This document shows, piece by piece, positions 7,827 to 15,133 of a DNA stretch of 16,721 nucleotides. The DNA lies in assembly GCA_004297645.1 (NCBI GenBank), contig SCUG01000377.1:1-16721 (forward strand), in the 5' to 3' direction. The notes below the pieces were generated by a model. That model had not been told where the DNA came from and made no database searches. It saw only the letters and a list, made by a program, of their open reading frames with translations. The DNA is from Saprospiraceae bacterium. Lineage in GTDB: Bacteria; Bacteroidota; Bacteroidia; Chitinophagales; Saprospiraceae. Both the position numbers and the translations under genes were made by a program. Position 1 is the first letter of the stretch. Every line of letters begins with the position of its first letter.

Positions 7827-8282
7827 ATGAATGCCCTACCCATCGTCGAAGTAAAAAATGCCAGTTTGTTCAGGAGCGAAGCGACGGTCGTTTCGCCTGC
7901 CTTGAAACTGTTGGAGCGAACAAAGAAGTGGCGGGAAGAGGCCCGCTTCATGCAAAAGGAAGCCACCTTTTTTTCAAAGATTATCCTGAAATCCCATGCC
8001 CTGGCGCATGGCGCCAAAAAGGAACAGCTTTTCCTTTTGCAGAGCCAGTTTTTTCAGTTCAGGGACAACGACCTGGCGGCCCGCCGCGCTGATTTGGACC
8101 GGCACGAGGCGCAGCTTTCAGAACAGGCCAACTGCAAATACCCGCCTTCCTCTTTCGGAAACTTGTACGATTCGCACAGGGATTTGGAGGGGAAACTGGA
8201 GGAGTTGGACGCCGTGCTGAAAGGCTTGAAATTGAAGGCTTTCGAGGTGATTGGCGAGTTTTTGACCGTGCGGATTTTTTGA
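7827..8282 (+). CDS. Hypothetical helical protein
   Basis: I do not recognise a named family. The 151-residue product is charged, has no signal peptide or membrane segment, and appears almost entirely alpha-helical. KLLERTKKWREEARFMQKEATFF (about 30-52) and RADLDRHEAQLSE (about 87-99) have coiled-coil character. A short possible turn (YPPSSFG) precedes the final helix. The W..E....KE..F pattern recalls small Bacteroidota proteins of unknown function that form helical bundles. The ATG at 7827 is chosen because the upstream TTG at 7803 lies inside the palindrome. Nearby genes give no clear functional clue. Confidence 0.7.
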   Translation: MNALPIVEVKNASLFRSEATVVSPALKLLERTKKWREEARFMQKEATFFSKIILKSHALAHGAKKEQLFLLQSQFFQFRDNDLAARRADLDRHEAQLSEQANCKYPPSSFGNLYDSHRDLEGKLEELDAVLKGLKLKAFEVIGEFLTVRIF

Positions 8283-8317
8283 CAAAATGGTATCCTTTCA
8301 AAAAATTATAGCAGTTC

Positions 8318-8388
8318 TTCGAGCGGCAGGGTTTTGAACCCTGCGGTTTCCCACTCAAACCACCGGGTTCAAAACCCGGCCGCTCGAA
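8318..8388. repeat. 71-nt inverted repeat folding as a cloverleaf
   Basis: Two 32-nt arms (8318-8349 and 8357-8388) are complementary at all but three positions around a 7-nt loop. Each arm also folds on itself: CAGGGTT-TTG-AACCCTG at 8327-8343 and CCGGGTT-CAA-AACCCGG at 8363-8379. The alternative fold is a 9-bp outer stem (TTCGAGCGG with CCGCTCGAA) carrying two side hairpins and a middle hairpin, GGTTT-CCCACTC-AAACC. Two of the three inter-arm mismatches keep the local hairpins paired. It lies between the small helical protein and the glutamate-synthase-like gene. Confidence 0.88.
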
Positions 8389-8390
8389 AA

Positions 8391-8412
8391 TACCAGCCTT
8401 TTTGAGGGGATA
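8391..8412. repeat. Direct repeat, copy 1
   Basis: TACCAGCC then TTTTTGAGGGGATA here matches TACCATGCC then TTTTTGAGCGGATA at 8552-8574, with one inserted base and one substitution. The second copy also forms the right end of the inverted-repeat element at 8442-8575, so this copy looks like a leftover element end. Confidence 0.7.
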
Positions 8413-8441
8413 AAAAAAGTGTATGGTTTTAAAGAAAAAAT

Positions 8442-8575
8442 GTATCCGCTCAAAGTGGGCTGGAATTGTATCGCTGAAGTCCTCTTCGGCGGTAAAAAAA
8501 GCCCATTAATAAAGCTTATGGAGCTGCCGAAGATGACTTCGGCAGTAAGTTTACCATGCCTTTTTGAGCGGATAC
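8442..8575. repeat. 134-nt structured element with 13-bp terminal inverted repeats
   Basis: The outer ends GTATCCGCTCAAA (8442-8454) and TTTGAGCGGATAC (8563-8575) are perfect complements. Two hairpin arms lie inside. Arm A pairs 8456-8461 with 8500-8505 and 8469-8479 with 8484-8494 (with two G-U pairs). Arm B pairs 8512-8518 with 8546-8552 and 8524-8532 with 8537-8545 (CTGCCGAAG-ATGA-CTTCGGCAG). The result is a three-way junction ending 15 nt before the start at 8591. It may be a small non-autonomous mobile element, a composite of shorter palindromes, or a structured 5' leader. No transposase is present. Confidence 0.75.
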
Positions 8576-8590
8576 GACAAAATCAAGAAA

Positions 8591-10117
8591 ATGAAACCAA
8601 GAGAAATTTTTATCACTGCCGCCCTCCTCCTTTTGGCGGTCATCGCAGGCGTTTCTTTTTTCTGGAAGCCCGTGCTGTGGAGCCTTGTATTTTTCATGCC
8701 CGTCATCGGGGTGGGTGTGGGCGACATTTTACAGAAGAAGCAGACCCTCAAAAGCAACTTCCCGGTGATTGGCCATTTCCGGTATTTGCTGGAAAAATTC
8801 AGGCCCGAAATCATGCAGTATTTCGTGGAGACCGACACGGAGGGCATGCCCGTCAACCGGATGTTCCGCTCCTTGATTTACCAGCGGGCCAAAAACACCA
8901 ACGACACCACCCCCTTCGGCACCAAGTTCGACGTGTACAGCGAGGGTTACGAGTGTTTGGCACATTCGATGTACCCCAAAAAATCGGAGGAAGTGGAACA
9001 CGACCCGCGGGTGCTCATCGGCGGGCCGCATTGCAAACAGCCCTACAGCGCCAGCATCCTGAACGTCTCGGCCATGAGCTTCGGCGCACTGAGCCAGAAC
9101 GCCGTGCTGGCCCTGAACAAAGGCGCAAAACTGGGCGGCTTTGCGCACAACACCGGCGAAGGCGGCGTCAGCCCGTACCACCTCGAACCCGGCGGTGATT
9201 TGATTTGGCAAATTGGCACCGGCTACTTCGGTTGCCGGGACGCCAACGGGGACTTTTGCCCCGATACTTTTAAAAAATACGCCCTGCTCGCCAACGTGAA
9301 GATGATTGAAATAAAGCTGTCGCAAGGCGCCAAACCGGGGCATGGCGGCATCTTGCCCGCCGCCAAAAACACCGTGGAAATTGCCAACATCCGGCACGTG
9401 CAGCCCTTCACCGATGTCCTGTCGCCACCCTGCCATACGGCCTTCAACGGCGCAAAGAGCTTGATGCTGTTCATCCGCCAACTGCGGGAACTGTGCGGCG
9501 GCAAGCCCGTCGGTTTCAAATTATGCGTGGGCGACAAGGGCGAGTTTGTTGATTTGTGCAAAGCCATGCTGGACACCGGGATAGCGCCCGACTTCATCAC
9601 CGTGGACGGCGGCGAAGGCGGCACGGGCGCCGCCCCCGTGGAGTTTTCCAATTCCGTCGGCCTGCCGCTGCGGGACGGCCTGGCTTTCGTCAGCGATACC
9701 CTGAACCAATACGGCTTGAAAAAGGACATTAAAATCATCGCCTCCGGCAAAATATTCACCAGCTTCCACATCGCCCGCACCCTGGCGCTCGGCGCCGATT
9801 TGTGCAACAGCGCCCGTGCGATGATGATGGCTTTGGGCTGCATCCAGGCCCTGCAATGCAACACCAACACCTGCCCGGTGGGCGTGGCCACCCAAAACAA
9901 AAGCCTGATGAAAGGGCTGGATGCCGGCGACAAATCGGTGCGGGTGGCCAATTTTCACAAAAACACCGTCCACAGTTTTGTTGAATTGCTGGCCGCCGCC
10001 GGCCTGACGAGGCCCGGCCAACTGAGGCGGAAACACATCCTCCACCGCATGGGGCCTAATCGCCTCGTTCCTTACAGCGAACTATACCCGGAGGCTTCAA
10101 TCTTGGGAAAATGCTGA
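8591..10117 (+). CDS. FMN-binding glutamate synthase family protein, membrane-anchored
   Basis: A protein of 508 residues. Two hydrophobic segments (about 7-27 and 30-48) precede a glutamate-synthase-like FMN barrel. Visible motifs are GEGGVSPYHLEPGGD (Glu190), KPGHGGILPAAK (248-259), and DGGEGGTGAAPVEFSN (339-354), typical of the FMN/2-oxoglutarate site. C417-x5-C423-x4-C428 (CIQALQCNTNTCPVG) matches the [3Fe-4S] ligand spacing of glutamate synthase large subunits. The glutaminase domain of GltB is absent and no small subunit gene is nearby, so ammonia-donating or other chemistry is open; related archaeal-type and methylglutamate-synthase-type proteins share this core. The ATG at 8591 is preferred over the TTG at 8564, which lies in the upstream inverted repeat. 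Confidence 0.88.
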   Translation: MKPREIFITAALLLLAVIAGVSFFWKPVLWSLVFFMPVIGVGVGDILQKKQTLKSNFPVIGHFRYLLEKFRPEIMQYFVETDTEGMPVNRMFRSLIYQRAKNTNDTTPFGTKFDVYSEGYECLAHSMYPKKSEEVEHDPRVLIGGPHCKQPYSASILNVSAMSFGALSQNAVLALNKGAKLGGFAHNTGEGGVSPYHLEPGGDLIWQIGTGYFGCRDANGDFCPDTFKKYALLANVKMIEIKLSQGAKPGHGGILPAAKNTVEIANIRHVQPFTDVLSPPCHTAFNGAKSLMLFIRQLRELCGGKPVGFKLCVGDKGEFVDLCKAMLDTGIAPDFITVDGGEGGTGAAPVEFSNSVGLPLRDGLAFVSDTLNQYGLKKDIKIIASGKIFTSFHIARTLALGADLCNSARAMMMALGCIQALQCNTNTCPVGVATQNKSLMKGLDAGDKSVRVANFHKNTVHSFVELLAAAGLTRPGQLRRKHILHRMGPNRLVPYSELYPEASILGKC

Positions 10118-10133
10118 CCCCCGGCTTCAAAGG

Positions 10134-10212
10134 TAGCCTCCCCCCCGGCCCCCTCCAAAGGAAGGGGAGGCGCACGTCACCCCCTCCTTTGGAGGGGGCC
10201 GGGGGGAGGCTA
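10134..10212. repeat. CCTCC/GGAGG inverted repeat
   Basis: The left arm (10134-10167, starting TAGCCTCC) and right arm (10181-10212, ending GGAGGCTA) are complementary apart from two single-base indels, with a 13-nt loop. Each arm contains a smaller palindrome around CCTCCAAAGGA. The element fills most of the 132-nt gap between the glutamate-synthase-like and epimerase genes. C/G-rich palindromes of this type are, in my experience, common in Bacteroidota intergenic DNA. Confidence 0.88.
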
Positions 10213-10249
10213 TACAAGGCATGAATAGAATCTGTTACAAACAGGAAAA

Positions 10250-11056
10250 ATGAAATTTTACGTCTTATCCGAAGATTCCATCCCCCGCCTCACCACCGCC
10301 CAAATGGTGGAAGTGGACCGGCTGATGACCGAAGAATACCACATCGAACTCCTCCAGATGATGGAGAATGCCGGGCGGTGCTTAGCCATCCTGGCAGTTC
10401 GGCGTTTTTTAAAGAAGAAGCTGAAAAAGAAACGGGTCATCGTATTGGCCGGCACGGGCGGCAACGGTGGCGGCGCTTTGGTCAGTGCCCGCAGGCTGCA
10501 CAGTTGGGGCGCAAATGTGAGCGTCTATCTCAGCAGCGGGGAGGAAAAAATGACGCCCGTCCCCCTGCACCAACTCGACATCCTGAAAAGGATGGGCGTG
10601 AAAATCAAGAGCGGCGGGGAGTTGCCCCAAGCCGAACCCGTCGCCCTCGTCATTGACGGCCTCCTCGGTTACAGCATCGGGGGCGACCCGGCGGGCTTGG
10701 CCAAAACGATGATTGAATGGGCGAACGGGCAGGCCGCGCCCGTCCTGTCGCTGGACACTCCCTCCGGCTTGGATTTGACCACCGGAACGGTACACCTCCC
10801 CACCGTCCGGGCTGCGGCGACGCTGACGCTGGCGTTGCCCAAGCAAGGTCTTTTTGGGGAAAATGCGGTGGAGGTGAGAGGCGAGCTTTACCTCGCCGAC
10901 ATCGGCGTGCCGCCGGAACTGTACGCCGAACCCAGCTTGGGCTTGAAAGTGAAGCGCGGCCTTTTCGCCAAGTCGGATGTGGTGAAAATTAACCCGGTGA
11001 GCGCTGAGGAAGAAGGGGAGGCAGGGGAAGAAGAAGGCGAAACGGACAAGGATTAA
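10250..11056 (+). CDS. nnrE: NAD(P)H-hydrate epimerase (YjeF_N domain, stand-alone)
   Basis: A protein of 268 residues consisting of the YjeF_N domain alone, without the ADP/ATP-dependent dehydratase domain to which it is fused in E. coli Nnr. It repairs damaged cofactor by interconverting R- and S-NAD(P)HX in the cytoplasm. Motifs: QMMENAGR (36-43), AGTGGNGGGALVSARRL (67-83) at the phosphate-binding loop, VIDGLLGYS with the likely catalytic Asp136, and LDTPSGLDLTTG (168-179). The loop reads GGNGGG where E. coli Nnr has GNNGGDG. I recall this form from a subfamily that also shares TTAQMVEVDRLMTEEYHIEL, so it is probably a subfamily trait. The last 20 or so residues are a Glu-rich tail of low complexity. 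A weak AGGA lies about 5 nt before the ATG. Confidence 0.88.
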   Translation: MKFYVLSEDSIPRLTTAQMVEVDRLMTEEYHIELLQMMENAGRCLAILAVRRFLKKKLKKKRVIVLAGTGGNGGGALVSARRLHSWGANVSVYLSSGEEKMTPVPLHQLDILKRMGVKIKSGGELPQAEPVALVIDGLLGYSIGGDPAGLAKTMIEWANGQAAPVLSLDTPSGLDLTTGTVHLPTVRAAATLTLALPKQGLFGENAVEVRGELYLADIGVPPELYAEPSLGLKVKRGLFAKSDVVKINPVSAEEEGEAGEEEGETDKD

Positions 11057-11086
11057 AGATAATCGCCTCTAAAATTAATAGGTGCC

Positions 11087-11119
11087 AGCGGTGACACCTT
11101 TTCAAAAGGTGTCACCGCT
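11087..11119. repeat. GGTGACACC-family palindrome with compensatory arm change
   Basis: The arm AGCGGTGACACCTTTT (11087-11102), one central C, and its exact complement (11104-11119). Compared with the AGAGGTG form elsewhere, the third base of the left arm is C instead of A, and the matching base of the right arm is G instead of T, so pairing is kept. It lies between the epimerase and the phosphoesterase lipoprotein. Confidence 0.95.
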
Positions 11120-11150
11120 CAAAACCTCCAAATTATTTCACCAACTTGAC

Positions 11151-14100
11151 ATGAAAAACAAACTGCCATTTCCCCTGCTCATTGCCTGCCTGCTGCTGGC
11201 ATCGTCTTGCGCCGATTACAAATTGCATTACAGCAAAGAAGGAAAAAATTGGGAGCAGGACGTGCCTCCTTCCTCGCTGAAGTTGCAGCACCGGCTCTAC
11301 CTCGCCGGCGATGCGGGCAATGCGCCGGCGGGCGGCACGGTGCCCGTACTTGCCTACCTCAAAAAACGCCTGCCGCAGGAGGGCGAAAACAGCTCCATCC
11401 TCTTTTTGGGCGACAATATCTACTATGACGGGATGCCGCCAAAAGAGGATGAAGAAAACCGGGCGCTGGCCGAACACCGCATCACAGCGCAACTGGAAAT
11501 CCTCGACGGTTTCAAAGGCCGCCCGCTTTTTATCCCCGGCAACCACGACTGGCGCAACGGCCTCAAAGGCGTGCGCCGGCAGGAAGATTTTGTCAATAAA
11601 TACCTGAACGGCAGGAAGGGCATCAAAGACGACGACAAGGGCTGGGAGCCTTATTTTCTTCCATCCGGCGGCTGCGCCGGTTTGGACGTGGTGGAGATAA
11701 ACGACAACCTCGTTTACATCATCGTTGACTCGGAGTGGTGGGTGAGGGACTGGGACAAGGAGCCTGAAATCAATGCGGGCTGCGAAATCAAAAACCGCGA
11801 GATGTTCCTGTTTTTATTTGAAACGGTGCTGCGCAAAAACCGCGACAAAAACGTGGTGGTCGCCATGCACCACCCGCTGTACACCAACGGCCCGCATGGC
11901 GGCAGGTTCCCGGCCAAGGCCCACCTTTTCCCGCTGACGCAAATGAAGGGAAACCTGTACGTTCCCCTGCCGGGCCTCGGCACGCTGTACACCGTGCTGC
12001 GCGGCAGCATCGGTTCCCGGGAGGATGTGCCGCACCAGCTTTACCAGGACATGAAGAAGGGAATGATAACGGGGGCCAAGAAAAACGGGGAGTATATTTT
12101 CGTTTCCGGCCACGAACACGCACTCGAGTATTTTGAAAACGAGGGGCAGCATTTCATCGTCAGTGGCAGCGGCTCGAAGACTTCGCCGGTGGGCATGGGC
12201 CGGGGCGCTGAATTTACATACAGCAGCGAGGGTTTTTCAACCATTGATTTTTATGAAACGGGCGAGGCGTGGGTGCAGTTTTGGGTCGTTGACAAGAATG
12301 GCGGCGATGCCAAAATGGTGTTTCAAAAAAAGATAAAAGGGCCACTTGCCAGCGTGCAAGCGGAGGCTGCTGCCAATACCCAACAGTTTGAAATAATGCC
12401 CGGCAGCGTGGAAACGACGCCTATCAGGAATGCCCTCAAACCTACCGGCGGGCTGCACAACTTCCTGCTCGGCAAACACTACCGGAAGGTTTACCTTGAA
12501 AAATACAATTTCCCAACGCTCGATTTGAGCACCTTCGAGGGCGGGCTGACACCCTTGCAGCGGGGCGGCGGCGGCCAGACCAATTCGCTGCGGATGGAAG
12601 ATGCCCACGGCCACCAGTTCGTATTGCGCGACCTGACGAAGGACGTGTCCCGCCTGCTGCCTTTCCCTTTCAATAAAATGACGGCGGTCAAAAGCATCGT
12701 GCTCGACAACTTCCTCTCTTCCCATCCTTTCGCACCGTTGGCCGTGCCGCCCCTGGCCGAGGCCCTCAATATTTACCACACCAACCCCAAGCTGTACTTC
12801 GTGCCAAAACAACCGGCGCTGGGCAGTTTCAATGACATCTTTGGCGGCAGCGTTTACCTGCTGGAGGAGCGCCCCGGCGGCGATTGGTCGGGCACCGGCA
12901 TATTCGGCGACGCCGAAAAAATCATCAGCACCCCCGACCTGGTGGACAAAATGCTGGACAACAACAACTCCAAAGTTGACCAACCCTGGACGCTGCGCAC
13001 CCGCTTGTTCGACCTCCTCCTCGGCGACTGGGATCGGCACGACGACCAATGGCGGTGGGTTAGGTTTGAAGAAAAAAATGGCAAAAAAACCTACCGCCCC
13101 ATCCCCCGCGACCGCGACCAGGCTTTCTCCCGCTACGATGGCTTGCTGACGCAGGCGGCCAGGATTGCAGCCTTGCCGCTCATTCGCCAGGTACAAATCT
13201 ATGGCCCCGAAATGGGCAACATGAAATGGGACACCTGGAGCGCCCGCCGTTTTGACCATTCATTCCTCAATGAACTGGAATGGAAAGACTGGGAGGCCCA
13301 GGCAACCTTCATCCGGGAACACCTGACGGACGAGGTCATTGACAATGCGTTTGCCACCTGGCCCGCTTCCGTGCAGCAGATGACTGCCGGGCCAATCAAG
13401 GCCGCCCTGAAAAAGCGGCGCGACGATGTCCTCAGCATCGCCAAGCGCCACTACCAACTGCTTTCTGAAAATGTGGACGTTCATGGCAGCGACGAGCCGG
13501 AGTTGTTTGAAATCGTGCGGGTCAGCGACAGCCATGTACGGGTCACTGTTTTTGAATTGAATAAAAAAGGAGAGATAAAAGAGAAGGTCTATGAGCGGAA
13601 CTTCGAGTGCGACATCACCAGGGAAATTGACATTTACGGCATCGGCGGCGACGATGAGTTCCGGGTGTCGGGCGAGGTGGGCAAAAGCATTTTAATCAGG
13701 CTGATCGGCGGCCAGGGCAAGGATGTTTTTGTGGACGAATCCAAAGTGGCGGGCCATAAAAAAATGACCCTCATCTACGACGACCTCCGCAAAAACGAAG
13801 TAGAGAAAGGCACAGACGCCAGGGATTTGCGCAGCAACCGCCGCATCCACAACCTTTACGACCGCACCGCCAGCCACTACGAATACAATATGTTCATGCC
13901 ACTGCCCATCATCGCCAGCAACCCCGACGATGGTTTTACCCTCGGCGCCAACCTGAACTGGATAACTTTCAAGTTTAAAAAAGAACCCTACGCCGCCATG
14001 CACAAGGTGCTCGCCAGCTACTCCTTCGCCACCAACTCTTATTTTTTGGATTACGCGGGCGACTACCTCAACACCTTCGGCAATTTCGACCTGCTGCTCA

Positions 14101-14948
14101 ACGGCACGCTGCGGGGGCCATCTTATGCTTTCAATTACTACGGTTTCGGGAACGATGCCAGGGCGGATTTTGAAAACAACGACCTCGATTTCTACCGCGT
14201 GCGGCAGAGCTTGGTGCGCATCAACCCCTCCCTGAAAAAACGCTTTGCCGGCAACGGCGGGCAACTCACGCTCGGCCCCGTGTTCGAGATGAGCGACGTG
14301 GAAACTACCCAGGGCCGCTTCATCACCGCTGATGAAAATGGCCTGCCCACCGCATTTTTCGCGCGGCAGTATTTCGCCGGGGCTGCTTTTGGTTTCAACT
14401 TCGTCAGCCTCGACAATTGGGTCATCCCGCACCAAGGCATCAAATTCACCAGTTCCCTCGGTTGGCTCAACAGTTTTCAAAAAGAGGACAAAAACTTCGC
14501 TTCGCTCCGCGCCGGTTTTGCCATTTTTCAAAACCTCGACCGCAAGCAAAACCTCGTCTTCGCCACCCATTTCGGCTTCGGCCACAACCTCGGCGACGGC
14601 TTTGAACTGTACCAGGCTCACAACCTCGGCGGCCCCGAAAGCCTGCGGGGCTACCATGCCCAGCGCTTTTACGGGAAAACCTCCTTCTGGCAAAGGGTGG
14701 ACCTTCGGGCGCGCTTGTTCAGCAGCTACAACCAAACCCTGCCGTTCACCTTCGGGCTGTTCGCAGGCTTTGACCACGGGCGGGTTTGGGAAGAAAACGA
14801 TGCCTCCGAAGCCTGGCACTACGACTACGGCGGCGGCTTCTGGATGGCCCCGGCAGATGCCCTGACGTTTTCCTTAGGCTTGTTTCAGCCAAAAGAAGAT
14901 GGCGAGGACGGGCCGCAGTTTGCTTTCAGGCTGGGGGTAGGGTTTTGA
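11151..14948 (+). CDS. Lipoprotein: metallophosphoesterase + kinase-like region + Omp85/BamA-type barrel
   Basis: A protein of 1265 residues. A signal peptide ends at a lipobox-like ASSC (Cys20). The calcineurin-like phosphoesterase domain (about 48-350) has all five metal/active-site blocks: LAGDAGN (Asp54), FLGDNIYYDG (Asp88), PGNHDW (Asn131, His132), AMHHP (His240, His241) and SGHEHA (His321, His323). The middle region (about 440-700) has the order TPLQRGGGGQTNSLRM, HQFVLRDLTK (Lys497), YLLEERPG (570-575), LLGDWDRHDDQWRW (Asp628) and PIPRDRDQAF (Asp654, Asp656), which resembles a protein-kinase-like fold. The C-terminal part (about 910-1265) is a beta barrel with YYGFGND, the Omp85-type GGPESLRGY (LRGY at 1165-1168) and a terminal Phe. 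It probably sits in the outer membrane. The ATG at 11151 gives the signal peptide; the upstream frame to 11082 runs through a palindrome. No close operon partner is evident. Substrate unknown. Confidence 0.85.
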   Translation: MKNKLPFPLLIACLLLASSCADYKLHYSKEGKNWEQDVPPSSLKLQHRLYLAGDAGNAPAGGTVPVLAYLKKRLPQEGENSSILFLGDNIYYDGMPPKEDEENRALAEHRITAQLEILDGFKGRPLFIPGNHDWRNGLKGVRRQEDFVNKYLNGRKGIKDDDKGWEPYFLPSGGCAGLDVVEINDNLVYIIVDSEWWVRDWDKEPEINAGCEIKNREMFLFLFETVLRKNRDKNVVVAMHHPLYTNGPHGGRFPAKAHLFPLTQMKGNLYVPLPGLGTLYTVLRGSIGSREDVPHQLYQDMKKGMITGAKKNGEYIFVSGHEHALEYFENEGQHFIVSGSGSKTSPVGMGRGAEFTYSSEGFSTIDFYETGEAWVQFWVVDKNGGDAKMVFQKKIKGPLASVQAEAAANTQQFEIMPGSVETTPIRNALKPTGGLHNFLLGKHYRKVYLEKYNFPTLDLSTFEGGLTPLQRGGGGQTNSLRMEDAHGHQFVLRDLTKDVSRLLPFPFNKMTAVKSIVLDNFLSSHPFAPLAVPPLAEALNIYHTNPKLYFVPKQPALGSFNDIFGGSVYLLEERPGGDWSGTGIFGDAEKIISTPDLVDKMLDNNNSKVDQPWTLRTRLFDLLLGDWDRHDDQWRWVRFEEKNGKKTYRPIPRDRDQAFSRYDGLLTQAARIAALPLIRQVQIYGPEMGNMKWDTWSARRFDHSFLNELEWKDWEAQATFIREHLTDEVIDNAFATWPASVQQMTAGPIKAALKKRRDDVLSIAKRHYQLLSENVDVHGSDEPELFEIVRVSDSHVRVTVFELNKKGEIKEKVYERNFECDITREIDIYGIGGDDEFRVSGEVGKSILIRLIGGQGKDVFVDESKVAGHKKMTLIYDDLRKNEVEKGTDARDLRSNRRIHNLYDRTASHYEYNMFMPLPIIASNPDDGFTLGANLNWITFKFKKEPYAAMHKVLASYSFATNSYFLDYAGDYLNTFGNFDLLLNGTLRGPSYAFNYYGFGNDARADFENNDLDFYRVRQSLVRINPSLKKRFAGNGGQLTLGPVFEMSDVETTQGRFITADENGLPTAFFARQYFAGAAFGFNFVSLDNWVIPHQGIKFTSSLGWLNSFQKEDKNFASLRAGFAIFQNLDRKQNLVFATHFGFGHNLGDGFELYQAHNLGGPESLRGYHAQRFYGKTSFWQRVDLRARLFSSYNQTLPFTFGLFAGFDHGRVWEENDASEAWHYDYGGGFWMAPADALTFSLGLFQPKEDGEDGPQFAFRLGVGF

Positions 14949-14975
14949 AATAATTCGTAACAATTTAACCCCTCA

Positions 14976-15008
14976 AGAGGTGACACCTTTTCAAAAGGTG
15001 TCACCTCT
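14976..15008. repeat. GGTGACACC-family palindrome, 3' array copy 1
   Basis: The arm AGAGGTGACACCTTTT, one central C, and the exact complement. It is the first of three identical copies in the gap between the convergent phosphoesterase and cytochrome genes, beginning 27 nt after the phosphoesterase stop. Confidence 0.96.
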
Positions 15009-15017
15009 AAATCTTCA

Positions 15018-15050
15018 AGAGGTGACACCTTTTCAAAAGGTGTCACCTCT
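15018..15050. repeat. GGTGACACC-family palindrome, 3' array copy 2
   Basis: Identical over all 33 positions to the copy at 14976-15008. Both this copy and the next are preceded by TTCA. The spacers between copies are 9 and 13 nt, far too short to be CRISPR spacers. Confidence 0.96.
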
Positions 15051-15063
15051 ATAATTCTCTTCA

Positions 15064-15111
15064 AGAGGTGACACCTTTTCAAAAGGTGTCACCTCTAAAG
15101 GTGTCACCTCT
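15064..15111. repeat. GGTGACACC-family palindrome, 3' array copy 3 plus extra right arm
   Basis: A full 33-nt copy at 15064-15096 is followed directly by a solitary right arm, AAAGGTGTCACCTCT (15097-15111). A similar surplus right arm occurs at the 2085-2187 array, which points to expansion by slippage or unequal recombination of arms. Confidence 0.95.
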
Positions 15112-15133
15112 CTGCCAGCGCAATAAATAAAAT

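Noticed and set aside
8318..8388. Possible tRNA gene because of the cloverleaf shape and GGTTCAAAACC box
   Set aside because: There is no U8, no D-loop GG, no U33 before the anticodon position, and the variable region is too short. The two halves are inverted copies of each other, which fits a palindromic repeat better.
8419..9198. + strand open frame of 259 codons overlapping the glutamate-synthase-like gene
   Set aside because: It is a different frame over the same DNA, begins in the inverted-repeat element and becomes Arg/His-rich, as expected of a shadow.
11082..11150. Upstream extension of the phosphoesterase lipoprotein
   Set aside because: The extension passes through the palindrome at 11087-11119, and starting at 11151 gives a proper lipoprotein signal peptide.
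13692..14819. Long minus-strand open frame of 375 codons
   Set aside because: It is antisense to the barrel part of the phosphoesterase lipoprotein, with no recognisable motif; the + strand frame has clear domains.
14885..15082. Minus-strand open frame of 65 codons
   Set aside because: Much of it is translated palindrome (repeated VTPFEKVSPLE), so it is a by-product of the repeats.
14976..15111. CRISPR-like array of regularly spaced repeats
   Set aside because: The repeats are complete palindromes, the spacers are only 9-13 nt and similar to each other, and there are no cas genes.
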